Assembly: GCF_001949145.1 (NCBI RefSeq)
Contig: NW_019091369.1
Span: 900,767-964,766, forward strand
Reading direction: 5' to 3'
Origin: Acanthaster planci
Lineage: Eukaryota > Echinodermata > Asteroidea > Valvatida > Acanthasteridae
DNA: 64,000 nucleotides
Position 1 is the first letter of the stretch. The number at the start of each line of letters is the position of its first letter. The notes under the pieces are model-generated. The model was not told where the DNA came from. It made no database searches and was given only the letters and a program-made list of their open reading frames with translations. The position numbers and the translations under genes were made by a program. Below, piece by piece: positions 23,759-36,700 of the stretch.

Positions 23759-25025
23759 TTATGGAAAGTCATAGACCTTAACCAAAAGAAAAATCCATAC
23801 GACAATAAACAAATCATGCATTAACTATTCACATTTGTCACGAATGGTTATTTTTGTGTAGAAAAGTTAATCTCTAACAATGTAGATTGTATGAGCTTTC
23901 CGTAGGATGAAATATTACGGTGCTGTACAAGTGCTGAGTGGTTTACAGCATGCGAGCAAGGATTTGCCCCTATTTACAAAAACAATACCACCTGCACATT
24001 ACTATGCAACACACGCACAGCAGCCTGTACATTTGCACACACGGAATCGTACATCCACTTTGACTGTGGATAGCCATGGACCATGATAATTGAGCGTCAC
24101 GTCAGAGCTTTGCTTTTCTTCCACCCAGAAGACTGGTGAATAAAATTAAAACAGTTCAAGGTACTTCAAACACCAATACACTGTACATTCAGAACGTCAG
24201 GGGTGAATACATTAGGCCTCCACGAAAGAGGTGAAGTTCTACATGAAGACATGTACATTAAAACATAAGGCTTGGTACACTATAGGCCTACTGGTACCTG
24301 CATATTAGAATATTTCAACTTGTAAACTTCAAGCAAGGTGGATATTCATATATAGTGTATTGTGAAATGATGCTGTATGCATATACTCTACCTGTATGCT
24401 GATTGATCAGTGCAATATGACAGCTGCTACTCTGATTAATTACAAGTAATTCCCTGCCATTTGGAGCGGTTACTGGTAAAGTGTCAATTTAAACACTCTT
24501 GGGCATTCCATGCAGGTGTGGGTGCATGTGTGTGTGTGCAGTCGCAAATTAAATTTGACTTTACAGGGTAAGCATACAGCTCCAATCTGCCTGAAGCTGC
24601 CTGATGTCTTTTTTTGTATGCCCACCCCCTAGGGTGGATGTGAAATCAGAGTGAAATTGGCAGATTCGGGACTGTTAGGTTTAAAAGTGCATGCTTGTTA
24701 CTACCGACCTTAAATACATGCTACAAATTACATTCCTACGAAGTACATGCATACATTGCACATGTATGTTCAAAGTGTTTCAAAGTGAGTGAAATGATTT
24801 TAATGTTTCTAAAATTGGTACAAGACTTTGTTACATGATTCAATTTGACATCTGTATGAATACAACGATGGCATTTGCTTCATCTCTGTCAAACTGGATC
24901 TGTCAAAAAGGTCTTTTCCTAAAACACTGCCATTTCACCTTCAGACTCAATTTGTTGGGTTGGGTGACATACCCTGTACATGTATATGTACCACACTGAG
25001 CGGTCTAGGCCATTTCCGCCAATGC

Positions 25026-25031
25026 TTTATT
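25026..25031 (-). terminator. Candidate polyadenylation signal for TMEM169
   Basis: AATAAA on the minus strand, 65 bases past the TMEM169 stop codon, would give a very short 3' untranslated region. Confidence 0.4.
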
Positions 25032-25095
25032 GCTTTAGTGTGATGATGTGTCACACCGAGAGCACTGTTAATACCCTGGGAGAGTTGTTTCAGAA

Positions 25096-25857
25096 TTATA
25101 CTTGGCTTACGGCATGTGTGCATGATGTGGTCCTCCCAAAGCTATCTTCCTCGTAGTCGTCTAGGGTGATGACTTCGTACGGCGAGCAATTCGGTAGGCC
25201 AAGCTGGTGGCACAGCCATGCATAAAATCCCTTCTCCAGGTCGGTCACTGAGGTCCGCCATGAAGAGAGATACCATGACAGTTGCCTGACTGACGAATAC
25301 AAGGAGACGACCAGAGCTGTCACTAGGATGACGGGAGGACATAACAGGATAAGAACAGGACAGACAACGATGCGGTGAATCCATCCTCTGTCGTCGTAAT
25401 AGTAAAGGAAAATGTTGTACCAGGTAAGAATGCCCAGGTAAGTGTTTACCACCAGAGCTGTTGCAAAGACAAATGGAATGCAAAGGAACGTCAGGATGAT
25501 GATGTGGGGTCCTTGCTGAGGACTGTAAATACAGCCGTCTTCATCATCATCATCTTGATCAGTGGCGGTTACTCGCTGGTGTTTGTGGGGTTTACCCAGC
25601 ATGTGGCATTCACTGCAATGTTCCCTTGCGTGGTCAGGATGAAAGCGGTGCGGTTGAGACACACCATCTTCATCTTCAACACGGATCTCTGTTATTTCTT
25701 CCGTCTGGAAACTGGATGGGCCTCCTCCAATCGGGGACTCTGTCCTTTGAGACTGGGCACTCACTTGTCCATCTCGTACCGCATTCTCTGGACCATTGGC
25801 ACCATTATTATCAATGCTTACAAATTTGACATGCTTCCTGAAGGGCGTCTTTGGCAT
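25096..25857 (-). CDS. TMEM169: TMEM169, two-pass membrane protein
   Basis: The frame has 253 codons in one exon, from ATG at 25857 to TAA at 25096. The N-terminal half is polar, with an acidic run (QDDDDEDG) at about residues 101-108 and a His/Cys-rich stretch before it. Two hydrophobic segments follow, at about 117-141 (IIILTFLCIPFVFATALVV) and 163-190. Between them lies GILTWYNIFLYYYDDRGW. After the second come QLSW, DLEKGFYAWLC and GLPNCSPYEV. These blocks match vertebrate TMEM169 in order and spacing (LTWYN, QLSW, EKGF, LGL..CSPY), and vertebrate proteins are about 297 residues. The molecular function of this family is not established; a membrane location is predicted. It is head to head with MLX. 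Confidence 0.88.
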   Translation of the reverse strand: MPKTPFRKHVKFVSIDNNGANGPENAVRDGQVSAQSQRTESPIGGGPSSFQTEEITEIRVEDEDGVSQPHRFHPDHAREHCSECHMLGKPHKHQRVTATDQDDDDEDGCIYSPQQGPHIIILTFLCIPFVFATALVVNTYLGILTWYNIFLYYYDDRGWIHRIVVCPVLILLCPPVILVTALVVSLYSSVRQLSWYLSSWRTSVTDLEKGFYAWLCHQLGLPNCSPYEVITLDDYEEDSFGRTTSCTHAVSQV

Positions 25858-28238
25858 GGTGAACGTGGTATAATAATATGAAAAGCTGTGGCTGTGACCA
25901 GTATCTCCAACACACTATCCTAAACTCAAAGTCATCGTGCTTGGACCATCCGTGGAGTCGGGAATGTATGCCCTGTGGATGGTGGGAAAAATGCAGCATT
26001 TATTTTTAGAAGTTATTATTACTCAATGAACACTGCAACAGTTGAAGCTTTTCAATCTATTCTTTTCACTCTTTCACGTTTGGTAAACATGAACACACAA
26101 CGGACAGATTCAATGCACGGTAGAAGCTGTATTGTGCTACTTGTGGTAAAAGTTCCTGTTTACCATGTGCAGTCACAGGAATGCACAGCACCAGTCTACA
26201 ACGTAATCCCGCTCTCGTGTTCACATACTGCAACGAATATTCTGTTGTGTGTGTTTTGTGTTGAATAAATAATACTATTTGGGTCATTACATTTTGGCAT
26301 ACACAAAAATTAAATGAAAATTTAAGTACATATACTGTCTACACTGCTGGCCACAACTTGAGTAACATGATCCGTTATGCTTGTTGCCAAGGTTGATTGC
26401 TTCCTGTCTGGAGGGGCATTGGTTTTGTCACAGAGGTAATGTTTGCATTGCAACAATAGTAAATAACCGTGGATAATTGTACAGCTTAAGGCATGTTCTT
26501 CATAAAATGGACCAAAATGCTACTCCAAATGTCATTTTTCAAAACTCCTAAAAGAGTGACTTTGATCACGTAAAATACAAATAAGCACCTTCAGATTTAT
26601 AAAAATTCCGCATAAATTACTGGAGATTGTAAGGTTTTCAGGATCCATGAAAAAGGCAGGAGTATAACATACAACTGTTGTAGATCACTTTGACCAAAGT
26701 TTTGCATGTACATGAATAGCTAAAATCTTGAACAACTAGCAGTCACATCTTTAACGTTAATCAGGCAATAAGGTGAAGGAAAAAAAACAGAAAAGAAAAT
26801 CACATTTATTGTCCTAACCAACATGTAATTCCTTTTGGAGGCGATCTGGTCATAGGGAGTCCAGCTAAATAACTCCTCTGAAATTATTTTATCAGTCAGA
26901 GAGAATAAATTGCCATTTATAATCAATAATCTGAAATTTTCTCACATCAAGTTTACGAACTGAAACTTCATATCGGTGGCTGATATAAATATCTTAAAAT
27001 CTCTACCATTTATAGCCCTATCAAAATTGGTAACTGTTATAATATTTGAGAAGTTTCAAATGTAACTGCATTTTGAGAGTATATCTCACAAAATTTTAGC
27101 CGGGTTTACAAAAGCAGAGATAAAATCTTGTAAAATAAAATATATGTTACAGATTCATTTGACCCTGAAAGTATGTTTTGTTTCCTGGTTTCAAATTCTC
27201 TTCTCCAAAATGTAAACAAACACCTGTGGAAATGATTTACATTTGACTTTTTTTAAATTCTCTTCCTAAATGATATTTAACATTAAAATATTTAAAATTA
27301 AAATATGCTAGGTCTAGTTTGTGTAGAAAAATTCAGCAATAAGGTTTCTCTGTATTTCTGCAATAATGTGCATAGGCCTTATTTACCGGCTATCAGAAAA
27401 TGATTACAGCCCTCGAAAGTCACAGTAAATGGGGAAAAATGAAGGGTGTAGTACTTAGGCCTCGTAAGAAAACACTTTAGTATAGTTCAGACCAGTCTCA
27501 TATGGTTTGTACTCAGAGCTTCAAGTAATCTCCAGGCATGGAACTCATTCCCTAAACAATAATTTAACTGGCCGGTGTATATGTAACGTCTATGACGGTA
27601 TAGTCGCCAGGGCCCTAATAATTTCGGCACTTCTTGTCAAGTCTGATTGGTTTTGCAACTATACCGTCAATCAATTCACACAGGCCCGCTGAATTATTTA
27701 CGCTAGTATTAAAGTTAGTTATTGTATCCAAACTTTAGTACAAACTTGACAAAAATACCTTAACCGTCGACAGAGCCACACTGCTGAAGCTCCCTGGTTG
27801 TGATTTTAAATGAAGTTCTCACTTGGTAGGATATAACGGAGAAGGCCTTAATTTTTTTTTATCGAAGAGTGAGCAACCACGGATGATTTGTTGAAATGAA
27901 GTGTCAGTGTAGCGGCACTTGCCGGGTTGATCGGAGAGCGCGTATCTAGTCTAGCCGTCGTCCTGTATGTACGTACGTACACATGTAATGTACATTGTAC
28001 GTACGTGCTGGACTAACATCAACTTGGGTTCTTACAAACTACAAAACGGTTGAACTTGTTTTAGGTTTGAGGTATACTTGAGTTGAAAGAATCCCATTTG
28101 ATGGGAAATATGCAGAAAACTTAGAGGGTTCACACAAAGAGCATGGTTAATAAATAATAAACCATCTCAATGTGGTGGATTATTTCGCTATTACGAATTT
28201 ACAATTACTACAGATAGAAAGTAAGCCCTATACGAGAT
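25858..28238. other. Intergenic region between TMEM169 and MLX
   Basis: The region between two divergent genes. It should hold the TMEM169 5' untranslated region and promoter on the left and the MLX promoter on the right, with a foldback at 27593-27669. At 27965-28006 there is a dense cluster of gtacgtac, acatgt and tgtacattgtac palindromes. No TATA box was identified. Confidence 0.45.
27593..27669. mobile_element. Short foldback element (family B, copy 1)
   Basis: Terminal words tgacggtatagt and actataccgtca are exact reverse complements. The interior shares gtcgcc, ccctaat and tctgattggtttt with the longer foldback at 43280-43385, so the two are probably members of one small family. Confidence 0.5.
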
Positions 28239-28338
28239 ATGGTAGAGTCAAGATCCGAGTCAGAGGTCATCAATTCTCAACAAACGCTTCTAAATGGCGG
28301 CATGCATGAAGAACGGGAGCGATATCTTCAGATAAAAG
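28239..28338 (+). promoter_or_regulatory. Candidate MLX 5' exon with YY1-type motif
   Basis: An open stretch ends at a good donor (ataaaag|gtaaac). The word aaATGGCGGC at 28292-28301 fits the YY1 start-site consensus, which supports transcription starting nearby. An ATG at 28239 could encode MVESRSESEV..., but the exon leaves one base over and the next MLX exon needs phase 0. A direct join would therefore reach a stop quickly. It is better read as a 5' untranslated exon (with an upstream ATG), or as a coding exon that needs an unseen exon in between. Confidence 0.35.
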
Positions 28339-28614
28339 GTAAACCATTGTCCCCAAGTATTGGAATTTCTGTTCCCAAAATAGTAATTTTCAATATCTCA
28401 TAGTGACAAAGGGTGTCCGTAGCAAAAATTTTCATGATGGAGCAGAGAAGGGATCTGTGAAAAATGCGTTCAAAACTTGGTTACCTGGCGGTACAGCTGT
28501 GTGCGCTGGGGGTACATGTACATTGTACGATTCGCGGGAAATGTGCCTGCAGTTGAAGTCGGCCTACATGTTGGAGGTGTCGGTCACTCCCCCCCTAACC
28601 AATTCACCCCATTC

Positions 28615-28675
28615 CTACTTCGCCCCATTTCTACTTCGCCCCATTTCTACTTCGCCCCATTTCTACTTCGTCCCA
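28615..28675 (+). repeat. 18-base minisatellite (cttcgccccatttcta)
   Basis: About three and a half tandem copies of the unit tacttcgccccatttc. A diverged version lies in the opposite orientation at 29815-29881. Confidence 0.75.
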
Positions 28676-30723
28676 CTGGTTATCGTTCATTCGTTTCTTT
28701 CAGCTTTAAGCATGTAAAGAGAAGCATGATGCGACAAATAAAAAAGCAACGGTTTGAGTAGGCTTCCCAGCCAAGTCAGAGGTAGGCCCTAGGCCTATCC
28801 TACCCATTAAAACAACTTGCTCAGGGAAATGTTATGTAAAACATGGCCTATGCTAGCCCCACTAGTGGGGCATGGACTCTCACTCCCGCTCCATCCCTAG
28901 CCACACATCCTTATATGTATTTTAAAGGCAGTTGAAAACTCCAATCAATATGTAACCGCTTCATTGACTTCCAGTTAATTTATTCTAAAGTTGGTTTTGG
29001 AGGATGTGGACTAAGAAATGTCCCGTCTATGTAGTAAGGAGCCGCTGAACCATTCAGTACGAATCTTGTTTAGCGCTGGCTTGAGAATATGATGTCAGAA
29101 GCAGCCTACAAAATGGGAGATGCATTTTTCATATTCTTCCCATAAATGACCAGATGTACTGCATGGCAGTGACAATTACCAGAACGATGTACATATTGTA
29201 CAGAAGTTTGTATCAAATTAAAATAAAGAGGATGAGAAATAAACCCAATTCAAGTCCAACTATTAATTCACCATGAATGCCATAGGATGAGTTCGGGTGG
29301 CATGTTCTCGTTTGTTCATGAACAGCTCGATTTGTTGTTCGCGGGTCGGCCGCTTGAATGCCGGGAACGTACAACCAGTTATTACAACTGATGGTTATTT
29401 GTGGAAAGCAACATACAACATGGCAGCGTCCTTGTGCAGTTTTCGAGAGTTAATGTCAGATAACTGGGCTAACTTCTTTAATTTCCATTTATAAAAAAAT
29501 CGTGTCAGTCATGGAAATTATTAATGTTAATTTTGCAAAACTTTCCATTGTCTCCGGCTTTGTTAGCCATGTCAATACTTTTTGCAGCTGTTTAAAAATC
29601 AGTTCTCACAGGTTTTTCTGTGTGTTCGTGTAAAAACCTGACGAGGAGGTGGTGTGTGATCCTGTTCTGAGAACAGTGTCTTGGGTCGTGTTCCCACCGT
29701 TCGAGCATGAGAATACGAAATCCATATCAAGAACAGGCCACCCGAACTCGACCATAGAGTTTTCTATAACTCCATGAAGAGGCTTAATTGTAACACGCTC
29801 GAACACCGACAGGCAAAGTGGAAATGGGGCGAAGTTTGGATGGGGCAAAGTGGGGATGGGGCGAAGTTGGATTGGGGCAAAGTGACTGTAATCAAAAAAC
29901 AGTAAAATCATGAATGAGGCATCATTGGAAAGCGTTTGTTCTCTACTTTGAGATGATACCAAGTTTGTAGCTTTGCCAAAGTAACCATTTAAAGTAGGAT
30001 TTCCTTTTTTTATTTGATACATCTCGTACAGGACTGTGCAGGAAAACCAAGGCCATGTGAATATGCCCTGACCTACTCTTATGATCCTTTTGCTACGTTT
30101 TACATTACAGTGGCCGTCTGCCAGGGACTTTTTTATCTAAAATTCTTCCGCGACCTGGTTGACCCTGTAAAATTTCCAATTCGCCGAAGTAACACTAATG
30201 ACAGTTGCCAATAATTAACAATTTTGACAGTTTACTGGCTGTTCGTAGTCTCAGTAAGTTATACCAAAAAAGTTTCCACGTGAAGGCCATGTTCGTGGCA
30301 TTTTTTTTCTAATGGTCACAGTTCTGTGAAATGCTGCTTCTTATTGTACAAGATATACTGTCCACAAATTCATTTTTATGGTGCCTGAAATGTTGGCTTT
30401 TAGTAGTGTTTTTTCTCATTGAGGTACAACTTTCCTCAGGGCCATAAATTTCATTTCAGTACTCAATTTGGGCCTCCTGATGCCATATCACAGCATGCCC
30501 ATGTAACGTTTACGACATGCACACCTCAAATTGTATCATTACTGCCCAGATTTTTAAACCAATTTGCTAAACTGCAAATACTTCAAACGAAGTGGAAGCT
30601 GTCCCCAACAGTGCACCATGCATCACAGTGACAATTCCACAATGTCTAATTACAGAAATGTGCATTTAAATGATGGTTTGGCTTTAAGTCTTCATGCAGG
30701 GTAAGCCTTAACTTTCTGTCAAG
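28676..30723 (+). other. Probable first intron of MLX with inverted repeats
   Basis: No certain exon. It contains an inverted word pair (gttcgggtggc near 29292 and gccacccgaac near 29737) and the inverted minisatellite at 29815-29881. A weak open frame at 30014-30214 follows a possible acceptor, but it has no matching donor and no recognisable sequence. Confidence 0.4.
29815..29881 (-). repeat. Diverged minisatellite, inverted relative to 28615-28675
   Basis: Repeated ggatggggc(g/a)aagt units, about 17-18 bases each. In reverse complement they read acttcgccccatcc, matching the unit 1.2 kb upstream. Confidence 0.65.
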
Positions 30724-30769
30724 ATGTCGGCCACAGATTCCAGCTTTGCTGACTCTAGTTTTGACCAAA
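30724..30769 (+). CDS. MLX: MLX first recognised coding exon
   Basis: It starts at ATG just after an AG (ctgtcaag) and ends at donor caaa|gtaagt, encoding MSATDSSFADSSFDQ plus one base. The peptide loosely parallels the YSDNSLDP segment of vertebrate MLX. Its phase fits the exon at 32797. Confidence 0.65.
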
Positions 30770-33700
30770 GTAAGTACACTACATAGTCATATGACAAATG
30801 AACTCTTGATGCCCTTAAGCAAAGGGTGTCGTGCGTCTTTGGCAGCCAACAGCTGCTTATTCTGTTAACTAATTTGCTTATGGGAGTGAGACACCTTTAA
30901 ATGCAGTAGTGTATGCTTGTACATGTGTACGTTTTTGTTTACCTGACAGGGTGTTGCAGACCTGCCAACTGTTCCGATTTAAGATGAACTGTTCCAATTT
31001 TTGAGTTTTAAAAGGCCTAAAAATTGGAATGTTCTGATTTTCCAATTTTTGGGAGAAAAAAAAATCTAAAAAAGCCTTGAAAATTTCCGCTGATTGTCTG
31101 AGAAGTTCACTTGTCCTCATCCTATGTCGTACAACACATACCCAGGTATGTCCTGGTTGTGCCCAAATCGCTTGGCTGCGGCTTCAGTTTATGCGAGACT
31201 GTAAGGAAATTGGGTGCAGCCACAACCGTACCTGTAGATTTGTGTGTAATTTCAAGCCGCAACCAAGATGCGGACACCAACCTCAACTCCATTGGCAGTG
31301 TGCACATTCCTTTGAAATTCATAGCAGGGCAAGTTCGTATGAATGGGAACAAGGTTGGCATGTCAGGGACAAAAAATGAATGAAATGATAGCATTGTTTA
31401 CTTCTGTGGTTCCCCCCCCCCAAAAAAAACTCCCTCATTATTTTGTCGTTTAGTATAAATTAATTTGACTTTTTAAAAATCTTTATTTGTATGCATGGTC
31501 CAGTAATTATGGGAAAAGAAAAACGAATATATTGCCATTTGTGAAGAGCCTACATGTATTCATAACCAGTGTGGATGCATAGTGTGTGCGCATGTGACAA
31601 CCGTGACGCGATGTCATGGATGTGAGCGTGAGTACATAGAGTGCTTGTATCTGTCTGCTATGTCTATGCTGACAGGCTGATTAATCATGGAGAAGTGCAA
31701 CCAGAAATCCGCTGGCAGAGTACAGACATTTTTAGAAGAATGTGAAGCAAAATACCGTGTTTCTGCATCCTCAAAGGGGGAGCAGTTTAATGTTTTATCA
31801 ATACTGTTGGCAAGATATCAAATATACTATTATATAGCTTAGCTAGTATAGTGGGGGACCATGGGGACTGAGCGATATTATACGTCACCTTGAAACGCCA
31901 AAGCACAAAAAAAAGTGGTGTCGTAGGAAAGAGCTGCTATTCAACACGAGTAAGCTGGCATCCTTTTTCCGAAAAAAAGATACTTCAGTGATTAATGCAC
32001 GCGTCCATGCTAGCTTTCCCCCAAAATGTAATCCTCATGCTGTTTTCCATTCTTGTTATTTCTCATTTGTAATTTCATTAAATGCAACGAAATGGAGCCA
32101 TAACATTTGCCTAAATGAAATCTATACGCGCAAACAGAGAGTATGAAAACAAAATTGAATTACTCAAAAGACACGTTGCTGTGGGGTTGATAACAACTAT
32201 AGGTCACGTGATTTTGTGGGTGCAATCAGTCTATTGCATCATCAGTCTATTGCAACTGTCACAATGATTGTTGAAATCTCCAGGCATTAAAAAAAGGGAA
32301 AAATTGAAAAGGGTTTGTCGAGGTTTGCAAGCAACACTTCTCCTAGCATACATGTACAACTGTTACATGTCGCTTCTTTGATGTAGAAATGTCCACCTAA
32401 GTTGCTGCAGTCATGTATACCTTTATAAATTCATTCTTGAAGATAATTGATGGGTTAACATCTGGGGATGTAACATGTATTCCAAGTGTATTGTAGACAC
32501 GGCACCCATGTTAAAAGTGGATGCATGTAGTAAGTTGTTGATCTCTTAAACTTAGTGGGTGCTAGCGAAGGGTATGTAGGCATGAAATGCACGTTTCAGG
32601 CCATTGTCAACTTACTGATATTTTTCAGTTTATGTACGAGTGTAATCATGCCAAAATACTTTGTTAATTGCCTTTTCAAAAAAGAATCACTCCCTTTGGT
32701 TTGCATGATATCTTTGTATGAACTTTCTTATCAAATATTGTCGTTTCCTTTGCCAGTTTGGAATGTGCTTTTGATTTGTTCATTTCCATGCATCAGGTAT
32801 GCAGGATGACGATTTGCCCTTATCGGGTCAGACGTCTAGACAGAACAGTACGTCTTCTCTGCCTGGCTTGAACGATGGAGGACTTCAGCTGACAGGTGAC
32901 AAGACAATCTGAAGTTGGCATGCACTGGGTCATTTGGTCTTAGAATTGCTTCAGCCGTGACAGGACTTTCCTGTTTTGTCATTCCCATGTGAAAACTCAC
33001 CACATAAAACTCTGAGGCGTGGTCCACAGTAATCCTCCACAGTGACATTGTTCCACATGAGGTCAAGGTCTTTCACTCCAGTCCTCCGTAGAATACTTGG
33101 ACATCGTCAGCATGCATTTGCACCTGTTTATCCAAATCGCCAGCTTCCTGCTGTTAGTCTAAAGTCCACACCCTCAAGCTTCGCAGCCCATAACTGTACA
33201 GCATTATATCTTAGTGTCAGATTTGGGATAGGACTTGTAGTCCGTATACACGTAGTCCATGCTAAATATTGGTCATCTTCCACAAAAAGAATTCGGTCCA
33301 GTTATCATTTGGTCTTCCCCATGTTCGCAGATGATGATGACGATACTTCTGATGCGTATCGTAATTACAAAGACAGACGGCGGAATGCCCACACGGCGGC
33401 TGAACAAAAGAGAAGAGATGCCATAAAGGTACTGTGATGACTGGATAATTGCCTGCTGTACTTTTGGTTATCACCGTGTCTAATGAGCAGTGAGTAATGT
33501 CTCGAGCGCGCACTTGACAACAAAATTAAAATGAGTGCATTATGGTTTTATCTGGCTTTTCCTGATCTGAGTAATTTGCTGTGAGAAAAGTGAGGCACTT
33601 AAAACCTGTGTAGAACTGTTTGATCATAGAAAGTTTCTTTCAAGGATCTTTGACCTTGTCAGGTTCTTTAGAATTCATTAGAAAAATCACTCAAAGTGAA

Positions 33701-36700
33701 CTTGATTTAAGTATACGTGTATGTAGTTGTAAAAATCCACCACTTTGCTTCAGTAGAACTCTGCTAGATTGTGTCTCTAGCATTTCAACTTTATGCGGTC
33801 TGTTCCAAAACTCAAACTGAATGTCTTGTTGATTGCAGAAAGGTTACGAGGAGCTGCAGATGATTGTTCCAACTTGTCAACAAGTGGACAGCGTGGGCTC
33901 CCAGAAGCTCAGCAAAGCAACCATCCTTCAGAGATGTAAGCCCCTGCCTGTTGGGTAGAGTTGGGACAAACATTTAGATCAGATGCTGAAAGTCGAACAA
34001 AAAAATCATTTTAGATTCTACAGTTTCTACAGTAAATATCAAGTCATCAAAATTATCAAAATTTTTGCTTTGTAATGAACATTTCTTCAAGTAAGCAACA
34101 TTTCTTTATTCTAGAAAAAGGAAGGACACCAAAGTATGTTAATAAAAAAGTTTTCACCTTTGATCCCGCATGAAATCCTGCTGGGTCTATTTGGTTTGTG
34201 GACTTGCTTTTCTGTAAGCCCTTGTGCTAAATACAATCGAGTCACCTTGAATACCTTCAACATGCTTCACGTCCACTTATGACGTTTTCAAACTGAAACA
34301 TCAGCCAACATCATGTAGAGCATGTTTTTTGAGACCGCCAGAGATATGCACTCCCAAATATCCTTCTGTAGTCGAGGGTGGCAGCCAGAAACTTGTGATG
34401 AGAGCAGATACAGTGGAACGTCACTATACGGAACACCACTATACCGAACATTCGGCTGTACTGAACATCGTCCTGGCTCCCATTATTTTGTGCACAAAAC
34501 CCACCGAATATTATGCAGTTGCAAATCAACCGAGATTCGCCACAGCATGCATCAGGGATTGATCCTAAGCAGTAGCTTGACCACGTTTAGGATAAACTAA
34601 ATATCAATTTTGTAACTCCAGATTTCATGAAAAAACAAAAATAATTAACAGATACATTTCTAGAAACCTCAAACGTGAATGCAATGGCAAAACATCATGA
34701 AACAGCGAATGATAGTATCACAAGAGGGTGCACTTCATTAGACAAGAGAGGACGCTATTCAACATGGCAACGAAACGTTGGCAAGTCAATTTCGCTATAT
34801 CGAACGACCGCTATACCGAACATTTAGTGTGGACCCTGTCGTGTTTGTCATAGCGGCGTTCCACTGTAATTGAAAAATTTGAGCCATTTTCAATTTTTTT
34901 CTATGTGACATGGGGTACTGTCACCGTCACAATGTATGATGTCTGCACTCATTTTAGTACTGCAAATTTTGGCCATTTCTCCCCCAAAACTGGAAATTGA
35001 TAGGATGAATGCTCAACAAATACAGGTAGTTGATATAAAAGTAATCTATCATGTTACAACCACCTAAATTTTGGGACATCGAGATCGGGATGCCATTTTT
35101 GTTTTCAATTCTCAGCCGAGTGACATCATGAACTTATATTAGTAATTCAGTGTAAGGCTCAAGCAAAAACTGTTGATTGGCTCGCCTGGAAAGACGGGTG
35201 AAAAGCAATGAGAAACATAAGCTCTGCTGAACAAATGCGGAAGACTACGCGGTACCTTTATAATTAATCCCAACTGTTGCTTTCAGAAAGGCACCACTTT
35301 GGCTCTCTGATAAATTTCAGAAAGTGAAAGACGAATGCCTTGCAATGCGTTATTAGTGAACTGATAAAAGAATTCCTTCAGCTCTGTTAGCTTTCTTTCT
35401 CTTGTCAAATGCAAAAGTCCGTACTCGTCAGGAGATTTTCAGTGGATAATAAAGTTGTGCTTTCCAACAGCGATTGACTACATCCAGTATTTGGCACAGC
35501 AGAAGAAAAAACAGGAGCAAGAGGTAGAGAACCTGAGAAAGGAAGTCATGGCCCTCAAGATCATGAAAAGGTACAGTGTAAATGATAATTTGACGTGCCA
35601 TATGATCACCATGTAGTCAACTTCACACAGGAGTATCGTACAAGTGCGACTTGGAATAAGTAGTGATGCATGCTACCGGTCCCAAGGACTGTGATTTGAT
35701 TTTGATTCTGATTCTGAACTTGATTTTGATTCATCTTACAGTAATTACGAACAGATTGTGAAAGCTCACCAAAACACACCGGGACAAGGCCAGAATCAAG
35801 TATCGGACCAGGTCAAGTTTGATGTGGTAAGTGTACGCAGCAAATTGTGGTCAATTGAATTATCCTGACGGAATTAAATGTAGTTGATAAAGTGCAAGCT
35901 CTATTGACTCACACCCGTCATGTTTGTTGTCTCGGTGAATAGTTCCGCGCCATCATGGATTCACAGTTCCAGTCTTTCAATGACTCCATCTCGGTCGCCA
36001 GTTTTGCCGAGCTCTCAGCGTGTGTATTCAGCTGGCTGGAAGAGTACTGCAAACCACAGGTACGTTGATGCCAAAACATCGTCCATTATCTGATGGAACT
36101 GGAAGGGAGTGCTCCAGCATTGACGGTCAAGTGGTATCCGCCCTGAGTTGAAGTGCGTCCTCACTGGCAAAGAAGAGAGAGGCTGGTGGGGCGCTTTTCA
36201 CCTGGACTCGTGCGGATGCCCAGCACAGACGCAGAGACCATGCATTCAAAAAGAATTTGGTCCTGTGAGGTCTGCATGCCTCGTGCTAAATGTGTGTAAA
36301 CCTGTTAACTATGCAAAAACAAGCCCGCACTTGTTCTTGCTTCAAGCAGAAAGTTAAACCAAGCCTCCCGAGTAGATTTTGAGAAAAGATCATAAAATGG
36401 AGGTTAACCCCAGTAACCTGACATTACCTTTGTGGCATGGCCAGGCATTTTTGGACAAAATTGCTCCTTGACATCAATAGTGTCTTAAAAAGTTACTAAA
36501 CTGAATGAGACTAACATAAGTCTTGGGAAAATGACCGCTAATGAGCAGCGTTTATAAACTGCAACTTTATTACAGACTGTCGTGTCTCCTTGTTAAAAAT
36601 TTTTTTTTTTGGTTAAACGTATTAGAACAATTCCTGAAAATAGAAGAGTGACCACAAGAGGTGATTAATGTGTTGTGGATGAACACATACAGCCAGCTAT

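Larger units (their letters stand above)
19778..25020. other. Gene-poor stretch upstream of the orphan exon and 3' of TMEM169
   Basis: AT-rich with TACATGTA words (21848-21880, 21935-21947), an AAAT microsatellite (22567-22590) and an ATT microsatellite (23728-23758). A CpG-rich patch at 22195-22400 is described separately. No supported gene body. Confidence 0.4.

Noticed and set aside
25375-25881. 168-codon plus-strand frame
   Set aside because: It is the antisense shadow of the TMEM169 reading frame, whose translation matches a known family.
31111-31383. 90-codon plus-strand frame starting MSSSYVVQ
   Set aside because: It overlaps two other open frames, has no recognised motif and lies in an MLX intron. 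A transposon remnant is possible, but I could not support a gene.
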